Shown here piece by piece: positions 27,298-37,467 of a stretch of 64,000 nucleotides of DNA. Below the pieces are notes generated by a model that saw only the letters and a program-made list of their open reading frames with translations, made no database searches and was not told the DNA's origin. Location of the stretch: the NCBI RefSeq assembly GCF_050948175.1, contig NW_027490146.1, forward strand, positions 620,001 to 684,000, written 5' to 3'. A program made the position numbers and the translations under genes. Numbering within the stretch: the first letter of the stretch is position 1; every line of letters begins with the position of its first letter. This DNA comes from Xylocopa sonorina. Taxonomy: Eukaryota > Arthropoda > Insecta > Hymenoptera > Apidae.

Positions 27298-29180
27298 ATA
27301 GAGCTCTAATGCTTCTTAAAAGGGGATATCGCATCTCATTCCTATGTTTCATGATAAGATATAATATTCATTGCGAAGTGTAATGTATACCTCGCATACA
27401 CTTGAAATAAATGTAGATGCGACACTTCCTTCCAAGGAACTAGAGTTTGCAGATGTCTACGTATCGAAGCAATAGAGTTGTAATGCTCCTTTGAACGCGA
27501 AATAGCCTGCCGTTGCCATGTTTGATGATAAGATATAATACTCATTACGAAGTGTCTTGTATACCTCGGACACACATAAATGAATGTAAATGCGACTCTC
27601 CGTTGCTATTAAATAGCGTTTGCAGATGGCTTAGTATCGCAGCAATAGTGTTCTAATGCTTCTTAAAACGAGATGTCGCATCTCATTTCTATGTTTCATG
27701 ATTTGAGACAATATTCATTGCGAAGTGTTATGTATTCCTCGCCTACACTTCAAATGATTGCAAATGCGAAACTTCCATTCTAGGAAATTACGCTTCGAGA
27801 TGTCTACGTATCGAAACAATAGAGTTCTAACGCTTCTTAAGTCGCGATATCGCATCTCATTTCTATGTTTCATAATAAGATATAATATTCATTGTGCAGT
27901 GTTATGTATACCTAATATTCATCACAACAGAATGTAAATGCGACACTTCCTTGCTGGGAAATAGCGTTTGCAGATGTCTACGTATCGAAGCAATAGTGTT
28001 CTAATGCTTCTTAAGTCGTCATATCGCATCTCATTTCTATGTTTCACGATAAGATATAACATTCATTGTGCAATGTTATGTATACTTCGTATTCACATGA
28101 AAAGAATGTAAATGCGACACTTCCTTGCTAGGAAATAACGTTTACAGATGTCTACGTATCGAGGCAGTATAGTTCTAATGCTTCATAAAAAGCGATATCG
28201 CATCCCATTTCTATGTTTCATGTTAAGATATAATATACATTGCGAAGTGTCACTTATACCTCGCATACATTTCAAATGAATGTAAATACGACACTTCCTT
28301 GCTAGGAAGTTGCTTCTGCAGATGTTTATGTATCGAAGCAATAGAGCTCTAATGCTTCTTAAAACGGGATATCGCATCTCATTCCTATGTTTCATGATAA
28401 GATATAATATTCATTGCGAAGTGTCATGTATACCTCGCATACACTTGTAATAAATGTAGATGCGACACTTCCTTCCAAGGAACTAGAGTTTGCAGATGTC
28501 TACGTATCGAAGCAATAGAGTTGTAATGCTCCTTTGAACGCGATATAGCCTGCCATTGCCATGTTTGATGATAAGATATAATACTCATTGCGAAGTGTCT
28601 TGTATACCTCGGACACACATAAATGAATGTAAATGCGACTCTCCGTTGCTATTAAATAGCGTTTGCAGATGGCTTAGTATCACAGCAATAGTGTTCTAAT
28701 GCTTCTTAAAACGAGATGTCGCATCCCATTTCTATGTTTCATGATTTGAGACAATATTCATTGCGAAGTGTTATGTATTCCTCGCCTACACTTCAAATGA
28801 TTGCAAATGCGAAACTTCCATTCTAGGAAATTACGCTTCGAGATGTCTACGTATCGAAACAATAGAGTTCTATCGCTTCTTAAGTCGCGATATCGCATCT
28901 CATTTCTATGTTTCATAATAAGATATAATATTCATTGTGCAGTGTTATGTATACCTCGTATTCATCACAACAGAATGTAAATGCGACACTTCCTTGCTGG
29001 GAAATAGCGTTTGCAGATGTCTACGTATCGAAGCAATAGTGTTCTAATGCTTCTTAAGTCGTCATATCGCATCTCATTTCTATGTTTCATGATAAGATAT
29101 AACATTCATTGTGCAATGTTATGTATACTTCGTATTCACTTGAAAAGAATGTAAATGCGACACTTCCTTGCTAGGAAGTA
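27298..29180 (-). repeat. Higher-order repeat, 6-monomer unit (about 1043 bp), with an extra copy at 24864
   Basis: ATAGAGCTCT followed by the same chain of variants begins at 27298 and at 28341, 1043 bp apart (6 x 174 minus 1). Diagnostic variants are AAATGTAGATGCGACACTTC, CCAAGGAACTAGAGTTTGCA and CATGATTTGAGACAATATTC. The first about 370 bp of the unit also occurs at 24864, 2434 bp (14 monomers) upstream. The second copy diverges after about 29180, where it runs into sequence similar to 25870-26240. Confidence 0.82.
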
Positions 29181-31372
29181 GCGTTTACAGATATCTACGC
29201 ATCGGTGCAATAGAGTTGTAATGCTTCATAAATCGTCATATCGCATCTCATATCTACGTTTCATGATAAGATATAATATTCATTGCGAAGTGTCATGTAT
29301 ACCTCGTACTCACTTCAAAATAATGTACATGCGTCACTTCCTTGTTAGGAAGTAGCGTTTGCAGATGTCTACATATCGAAGCAATAGAATTCTAATGCTT
29401 CTTAAATCGCCATATTACATCTCATATCAATGTTTCATGATAAGATATAATATTCACTGTGGAGTGTTATGTATACCTCGTATTCACTTCAAAAGAATGT
29501 AAATGCGACACTTCCTTGCTAGGAAATAGCGTTTGCAGATGTCTACGTTTCATGGCATTAGAGTTCTAATGCTTCTCAAAACGCGATATCGCTTCTCATT
29601 TCTATGTTTCATGATAATATATAATATTCATTGCTAAGTGTCATGTATACCGCGCATACACTTCAAATGAATGTGAATGCGACCGTTCCTTGCTAGGAAA
29701 TAGCGTTTGGAGATATCTACGTATCGATGAAATAGAGTTCTAAAGCTTCTTATATCGCGATAACCTCATCTCATTTCTATGTTTCATGATAAGATATAAC
29801 ATTCATTGTGCAGTGTTATGAATACCTCGTATTCACTTCAAAAGAATGTAAATGCGACACTTCCTTGCTTGGAAATAGCGTTTGCAGATGTCTACGTCTC
29901 GAAAAAATAGAGTTCTAATGCTTCTTAAATCGCGATATCGCATCTCATTACTATGTTTCATGATAATATATAATATTCATAGCGAAGTGTCATGTATACC
30001 TCGTATTCACTTCAAAAGAATGTAAATGCGACACTTCCTTGCTAGGTAATAGCGTTGGCAGATGTCTACGTATCGAAGCAATAGATTTCTAAAGCTTGCT
30101 AATACGCGACATCGCACCTCATACCTATGTTTCATGATAAGATATAATATCATTGCGAAGTGTCATGTATACCTCGTATTCACTTCAAAAGAATGTAAAT
30201 GCGACACTTCCTTGCTAGGAAGTAGCGTTTACAGATGTCTACGTATCGAAGCAATAGAGTTCTAATGCTTCTTAAAACAGGATATCGCATCTCATTTCTA
30301 TGTTTCATGATAAGATGTAATATTCATTGCGATGTGTTATGTATACCTCACATACACTTCCAATGAATGTAAATGCGACACTTCCTTGATACGAAATAGC
30401 GATTGCAGATGTCTACGTATAGTGTAACGTCTCGCGTACTGCCTTCCATCCCCGAGCGCCTCCCACAGCATCCGGCAGCGACGTACTCACCGTCAGCTGC
30501 ACCTAAGCACACGGGACGAGCGCCACCACAACCAAACATACACCACGTCCGCCGAGCCAAGGCTGCTATCAAGGTACGAAGACCTAGGAGTTCGACCGTT
30601 CGACCGTGTGACAACGTGCAGCATTTCCAAAGCCAGGAAAGATGCAGCATCCAACCAGACGACTGGACCACTGGGCACAGCAGCGAATCAGCTACACCAT
30701 TACAGCGTTATTCCTATTTCCAAAGTATATATTCGTAAATCGTACTCTAGATCTAAGTACTCGACACATACATTGTACATACGCAGACAACACACACATA
30801 GCTTCTAAGATCAACGTAAATATCTGTAATTATAGGTTGCGTTACGTTCGAGCGGGCGTCCGACGCGCGCGGCTCACGCGTAACGCGAGCCGCGCTCCAC
30901 TCCGACCGGCCGCCCCACTGCGCGGGCCGAGCGGCCACCCCACTCCGGGCTCCAGCGACTCGCGCGCCACGCGACCTAAGGAGGTTGCGGACCCGCGATC
31001 GGAGAGTCAGTCTTCTCCGAGCCTCGTTCCAAGCTTTCTTCATTAGACAGCTCTAATGCCTACGGGCTATTATCCACCTTAGTCAGAGGTGTTCGTAATT
31101 CTATTCTAAATTCAAGTTCAATTCCAATCATCGAGTCTAGTTCTAATTCCAATTTTAAACAATTAAGTCTACTTTTAACTTAGTCTTAGGGAAAGTACAG
31201 TGTAAGCTTAGGATTAACTTAGAATATACTTTGATTTTACCTCCTAACTACTAGTTCAGTTATTGATAATTTCCATTAACTTCATTCTTATCCTGCGAGT
31301 TCTTCCACGAGCCAACGCGTGGATATTTTACATTCAATCCAATCGTTAGTCGATCATTGGTAATCAGCTGGT

Positions 31373-31478
31373 TAGAGCGGACCGCCGCTTAGCTTCGCTG
31401 AGCCATACGTGAGACTGCATGCAGATAACGCCGATATTTCATTCTCTGGACCGACAGGCTAGAGCGGACCGCCGCTTA
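31373..31478 (+). repeat. 19-bp direct repeat inside Z2
   Basis: TAGAGCGGACCGCCGCTTA occurs at 31373-31391 and 31460-31478, 87 bp apart. Its second half (ACCGCCGCTTA) is also found in reverse complement in Y1 near 771-781, upstream of the basic frame. It may be a promoter-like or packaging-like element signal, but the function is unknown. Confidence 0.6.
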
Positions 31479-31514
31479 CCCGAGTCGTATCTAGTCTGCT
31501 GAAATTAGACGCGA

Positions 31515-31814
31515 ATGTGCAGTAATTCGAAGCGAAAGGCTCGACGTGCGGGAAGGAAGAACTTCCTACGCCGTCTCGTACGTGAATACGTGGGCACCAA
31601 AGCCTTACCGTCGATCAGTGCATCCGCCACCGTACTCGTGGCTTCTCAACGATCCACGCCGACAACCTTATCCGATCCAGGGAAGCCGAACATTGCTGAA
31701 TCCCCGCAACGCTGGGCGCTCATCCCTTTGGCCATTCAGCCTCGCAGTCCTTACGCAGCATCGATACCAGACTACGATCCACGGAAGCAGAGATATCTCA
31801 AGAAAGAATATTGA
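31515..31814 (+). pseudogene. Basic open frame inside Z2, related to one in Y1
   Basis: A 99-codon frame starting MCSNSKRKARRAGRKNF, rich in Arg and Lys at the N terminus and then in Ser, Thr and Pro. The segment RRAGRKNFLRRLVREY aligns to the Y1 frame, which argues for common ancestry of the two families. An overlapping frame (31546-31926) is the same DNA shifted. Most of this region is deleted in Z1. It has no recognised domain; a degraded start of an element protein is one reading, and conserved non-coding LTR sequence is the other. Confidence 0.25.
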
Positions 31815-32000
31815 TTTGTCAGCTATCAAGACGGCAAAGGTAGGATTTTTCCACATTTACAGCGTTAGCGTGTTCCTAAAAGCGTTCGTTGTCCCATGGA
31901 AAGAACCCGGCATTAGTCGCAATTAAGCGAGCCGTTTCCGCGAATTGGCTGGGTGTCGTCTCCGAGTAAAGCGGATATTTTCCACCCTCGTGACGTGACA

Positions 32001-35000
32001 CCTAGCAAGGAAGTGTCGCATTTACATTCATTTGAAGTGTATGCGAGGTATACATGACACTTCGCAGTGAATATTATATATTGCCATGAAACATAGAAAT
32101 GAGAAGGGATATGGAGATTTAAGAAGCATTAGATGTCTATTGCTTCGATACGTAGACATCTGCAAACGCTATTTCCTAGGAAGGAAGTGTCACATTTACA
32201 TTCATTTTAAGTTTATGCGAGGTATACATGACACTTCGCAATGAATATTATATATTATCATGAAACATAGAAGTGAGAAGCGATATCGCGTTTTGAGAAG
32301 CATTAGAATTCTAATGCCACGATACGTAGATATCTGCAAACGCTATTCCCTAGCAAGGAAGTGTCGCCTTTACATTCATTTGAAGTATAGACGAGATATA
32401 CATAACACTGCACATTGAATATTATATCTTATCATGAAACATAGAAATGTGATGCGATATGACGATTTAAGAAGCATTAGAATACTATTGCCTCGATACG
32501 TAGACATCTGCAACCGCTATTTCCAAGCAAGGAAGTGTCGCATTTACATTCTTTTGAAGTGAATACGAGGTATTCATAACACTGCAAAATGAATATTATA
32601 TCTTATCATGAAACATAGAAATGAGATGCGATATCGCGATTTAAGAAGCTTTAGAACTCTATTGCTTGGATACGTAGATATTTGCAAACGCTATTTCCTA
32701 GCAAGAAACTGTCGCATTCACATTCATTTGAAGTCTATGCGAGGTATACATGACACTTCGCAATGAATATTATAAATTCTCATGAAACATAGAAATGGGA
32801 TGCGATATCGCGAATTAAGAAGCATTAGAACACTATTGCTTCGATACGTAGACATCTGCAAACGCTATTTCCTAGCAAGGAAGTGTCGCATTTACATTCT
32901 TTTGAAGTGAATACGAGGTATAAATTCCACTTCGCAATGAATATTATATCTTATCATGAATCATAGGAATGAGATGCGATATCGCGTTTACAAAATCATC
33001 AGTACACTAATGCATCGATACGTAGACATCTGCAAACGCTATTTCCTAGCAAGGAACTGTCGCATTTACATTCTTCTGATATGAATACGAGGTATACATA
33101 ACACTCCACAGTGAATATTATACATTATCATGAAACATAGTAATGAGTAGCGATATCGCGTTTTGAGATGCATTAGAACTCTAATGCTACGATACGTGGA
33201 CATCTGCAAACGCTATTTCCTAGCAAGGAAGTGTCGCATTTACATTCATTTGAAGTGTATGCGAGGTATACAAAGCACGTCGCAATGAATATTATATCTT
33301 ATCATGAAACATAGAAATGAGATGCGATATGGCGACTTATGAAGCATTAGATGTCTATTGCACCGATATGTAGACATCTGCAAACGCTATTTCCTAGCAA
33401 GGAAGTGTCGCATTTACATTCATTTTAAGTGTATGCGAGGTATATATGACACTTCGCAATGAATATTATATATCATCATGAAACATAGAAATGAGAAGCG
33501 ATATCGCGTTTTGAGAAGCATTAGAACTCTAATGCCACGATACGTAGACATCTGCAAACGATATTTCCTAGCAAGGAAGTGTCGCATTTACATTCATTTG
33601 AAGTATAGACGAGATATACATAACACTGCACAATGGATATTATACCTTATCATGAAACACAGAAATGGGATGCGATATCGCGTTTTAGGAAGCATTTGAA
33701 CTCTGTTGCCACGACACGTAGACATCTGCAATCGCTATTTCCCAGCAGGGTATTGTCGCATTTACATTCTTTTGATGTGAGTACGAGGTATACATAACAC
33801 TCCACAATGAATGCTATTTCTTGTCATGAGACATGGAAATGAGATGCGATATCGCGTTTTAAGATGCATTAGAACTCTATTGCTTCGATAAGTAGACATC
33901 TGCAAACGCTACTTCCTAGGAAGAAAGTGTCGCATTCACATTCATTTGATGTGTAGACGAGGAATACATAACAGTTCGGAATGAATATTATATCATATCA
34001 TGAAACATAGAAGCCAGATGCGATGTCGCGTTTTAAGAAGCATTAGAACTCTATTGCTACGATACATAGACATCTGCAAACGCTATTTCGTAGCTTGCAG
34101 GTGTCGCAATTACATTCTTTTGAAGTGAATACGAGCTATACATGACACACCGATATGAATATTATATCTTATCATGAAACATAGAAGTGACATGCGATAT
34201 CGCGTTTTAAGAAGCATTAGAACTCTTTGCTACGGTACGTAGACTTCTGCAAACGCTATTTCCTTGCAAGGACGTGTCGCATTTAGATTCATTTGAAGTG
34301 AATACGAAGTATACATGACACTTCGCAACGAATATTATATATTATCATGAAACATTGAAATGAGATGCGATATGGCGATTACTGAAGCATTAGATGTCTA
34401 TTGCTTCGATACGTAGACATCTGCAACCGCTATTTCCTAGGGAGGAAGTGTCGCATTTACAATCATTTTAAGTGTATGCGAGGTATACATGACACTTCGC
34501 AATGAAAATTATATATTATCATGAAACATAGAAATGAGAAGCGATATCGCGTTTTGAGAAGCATTAGAACCCTAATGCCACGATACGTAGACATCTGCAA
34601 ACGATATTTCCTAGCAAGGAAGTGTCGCATTTACATTCATTTGAAGTATAGACGAGGTATACATAACACTGCACAATGAATATTATACCTTATCATGAGA
34701 CACAGGAATGGGATGCGATATCGCGTTTTAGGAAGCATTTGAACTCTGTTGCTACGACACGTAGACATCTGCAATCGCTATTTCCCAGCAGGGTATTGTC
34801 GCATTTACATTCTTTTGATGTGAGTACGAGGTATACATAACACTCCACAATGAATGCTATATCTTATCATGAGACATGGAAATGAGATGCGATATCGCGT
34901 TTTAAGATGCATTAGAACTCTACTGCTTCGAGAAGTAGACATCTGCAAACGCTACTTCCTAGGAAGAAAGTGTCGCATTCACATTCATTTGATGTGTAGA

Positions 35001-36717
35001 CGAGGAATACATAACACTTCGGAATGAATATTATATCATATCATGAAACATAGAAGCCAGATGCGATGTCGCGTTTTAAGAAGCATTAGAACTCTATTGC
35101 TACGATACTTAGACATCTGCAAACGCTATTTCGTAGCTTGCAAGTGTCGCAATTACATTCTTTTGAAGTGAATACGTGGGATACATGACATTTAGCAATG
35201 AATAATATATCTTATCATGAAACATAGAAATGAGATGCGATATCGCTCTTGGAGAAGCAATAGAAATATATTGCTACAATACGTAGACTTCTGCAAACGC
35301 CATTTCCTACCAAGGAAGTGTCGCATTTACATTCTTTTGAAGTGAATACGAGGTATACATAGCACTGCACAATGAATATTATATATTATCATGAAACTTG
35401 GTAATCAGTAGCGATATCGCGTTTTGAGAAGCATTATAACTATAATGCCACGAAAGATAGACATCCTCAAACGCTATTTCCTGGCAAGGAAGTGTCGCGT
35501 TTACATTCTTTTGAAAGGATTACGAGGTATACATGACACTTCGCCATGAATATTGTATCTTATGATGAAACGTAGATATGAGATGCGACATGACGATTTA
35601 AGAAGCATTAGAAATCTATTGCTTCGATACGTAGACATCTGCAAACACTATTTCCTAGCAAGGAACTGTCGCATTCACATTCATTTGAAGTGTTTGCGAG
35701 GAGTACATGACACTTCGCAATGAATATTATATATTGTCATGAAACATAGATATGAGATGCGATATCGTGAATTAGCAAGCTTTGGAGATCTATTGCTTCG
35801 ATAAGTAGACATCTGCAAACGCTATTTCCTAGGAAGGAAGTGTCGCATTTACATTCCTTTGAAAGGAATACGAGGCATACATGACACCTCGCAATGAATA
35901 TTATATCTTATCATGAAACATAGAAATGAGATGCGATATGAGGATATAAGAAGCATTAGAATTCTATTGCTTCGATACGTAGACATCTGCAAACGCTATT
36001 TCCTAGCAAGGAAGTGTCGCATGTACATTCAGTTGAAGTGTATGCGAGGTATACATGGCACGTCGCAATGAATATTATATCTTATCATGAAACATAGAAA
36101 TGAGATGCGATATGGCGATTTATGAAGCATTAGATGTCTACCGGTTCGATACGTAGTCATCTGCAAACGCTACTTCCTAGCAAGGAAGTGTCGCATTTAC
36201 ATTCTTTTGAAGTGAATACGAGGTATTCATAACACTGCACAATGAATACTATATCTTATCATGAAACATAGAAATGAGATGCGATATGGCGATTTAAGAA
36301 GCATAGAACTCTATTGCTTCGATACGTAGACATCTGCAAACGCTACTTCCTAGCAAGGAAGTGTTGGGACATTCTTTTGAAAGGAATACGAGGTATACAT
36401 GGCACTTCGCAATGAAAATTATATCTTATCATGAAACATAGAAATGAGATGCGATATGACGATTTAAGAAGCATTAGAATTCTATTGCTTGGATATGTAG
36501 ACATCGGCAAACTCTATTTCCTAGCAAGGAAGTGTCGTATGTACATTCAATTAAAGTGTATGCGAGGTATACATGACACTTCGCAATGAATATTATATAT
36601 TGTCATGAAACATAGATATGAGATGCGATATCGCGTTTTAAGGAGAATTAGAACTCTATAGCTTCGATACAGAGATATATTGGGAACTGAATTTCCTAGA
36701 GCGGAAGTGTCGCATTT
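32001..36717 (+). repeat. 174-bp satellite array, orientation A
   Basis: About 27 monomers beginning CCTAGCAAGGAAGTGTCGCA at the Z2 junction. Subtype markers are ATTCATTTGAAGTGTATGCG, ATGAGAAGCGATATCGCG and TTTGAAGTATAGACGAGATA, resembling the array at 15-20 kb. The last monomer before Y2 is the atypical variant with AGAGATATATTGGGAACTG, which mirrors the monomer to the right of Y1. Confidence 0.94.
33481..35165 (+). repeat. Higher-order repeat, 6-monomer unit (1043 bp)
   Basis: Diagnostic variants repeat at 1043 bp: CCCAGCAGGGTATTGTCGCA (about 33741/34784), AGAAGCCAGATGCGATGTCG (about 34011/35054) and TTTCGTAGCTTGCA (about 34086/35129). The 1043-bp register equals that of the repeat at 27298-29180, although the monomers involved are different. 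Confidence 0.82.
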
Positions 36718-37467
36718 TGTGACGTCAGGCGTACCGCCCGCCACCCATCAACCATCTCGCACCCCCCAGCATCAACCCCTGGACGCATGCAACCAGCCAA
36801 ACTCGCCTGCAGAACCAGCAACTGTAAGTTTTCGCACGCGCATACCTACACGCGCTCACTCACACCGAGTTCCGCTGCCTCACTCGCACCACCGAGTATA
36901 CCTGTCTCGCCCGCACCAAGGACGGGCAGCCCTATCTCCCTCGCACCGAGGATTCCGTCCAGCAGGAAGTCGTAGCCGCAGCCCATCACCTGAATGGGGT
37001 CTTTTCCAATTCGGGGAACAGGATCTGCTAGAACCTATATATTACATCTAAGCTAGGACATACATACCATATCATGACGCATATATAAGAATTCCTAGAT
37101 CTAAGTTACACTAAGTAAGATGCGTCCGGCATGCGGCATGCGCCGCTAGCCCCACCACGAGCCGCGGGTCCCCACTCGCTGGACCGGGCGCTCTCCGCCT
37201 CGAGACGCGAGTCCCCCACTCGCGGGACCGCGATCTCCCTACCACGAGCGTTCGCGACCATAGCGTCCCGCGAACCGAGGAGGTCAGAGACGCGTCTCCA
37301 GAGCACACACTCTGACTCGAGATCTCCTGCCGAGGAGTCGAAACCTCTAGTTCTAGATCGTTAGCCACCTCAATGTGAGGTTCAGGCATCGTATTTCTAT
37401 TTCCGAAAAATAGGCTCGTGTCGTAAAGCCTCCGGAGAAACGGAAAATAGTTTCACCGGACGTGATA
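36718..37467 (+). mobile_element. LTR-like element Y2
   Basis: A 750-bp insert from TGTGACGTCAGGCG to about ACGTGATA, the expected ACGTGACA with one change. The last bases blend with satellite GATACCTCG, so the right edge is uncertain by 3 bp. It is homologous to Y1 in reverse over 36750-37292 and over the last 55 bp. About 115 bp at 37293-37408 differ from the Y1 interior. A TATA-like CCTATATATTAC lies at about 37035. Frames at 36680-37389 are readings of GC-rich sequence in several phases on both strands and show no domain. Left flank satellite A, right flank satellite B. Confidence 0.65.

Larger units (their letters stand above)
21173..30422 (-). repeat. 174-bp satellite array, orientation B (9.25 kb, inverted block)
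   Basis: About 53 tandem monomers in orientation B between Z1 and Z2. Many carry CGCATACACTTCAAATGAAT, the complement of the subtype marker ATTCATTTGAAGTGTATGCG found in the A arrays at 15-20 kb and 32-36.7 kb. This supports a common origin with those neighbours. Several internal duplications are present, listed separately. Both edges are within monomers, and each edge joins the outer flank of the other Z element to restore a complete monomer. Confidence 0.93.
30423..32000 (+). mobile_element. LTR-like element Z2 (longer copy)
   Basis: A 1578-bp insert from TGTAACGTCTCGCG to CGTGACA, the opposite orientation to Z1. It retains the part lost from Z1, including an open frame at 31515-31814 and a 19-bp direct repeat. 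The ends form a short imperfect inverted repeat (TGTAACGTCTCG against TGTCACGTCACG). Left flank is satellite B (...CTACGTATAG) and right flank is satellite A (CCTAGCAAGG...). No reverse transcriptase, integrase or protease frame is present, so it is a solo LTR or non-autonomous element. Frames at 30642-31046 and 30753-31043 are opposite-strand readings of the GC-rich segment and are not convincing genes. Confidence 0.75.

Noticed and set aside
20551..31046. Paired 96- and 134-codon frames on opposite strands in Z1 and Z2
   Set aside because: Both are readings of the same GC-rich stretch on opposite strands. Conservation between Z1 and Z2 is explained by near-identity of the elements. No domain or codon pattern supports translation.
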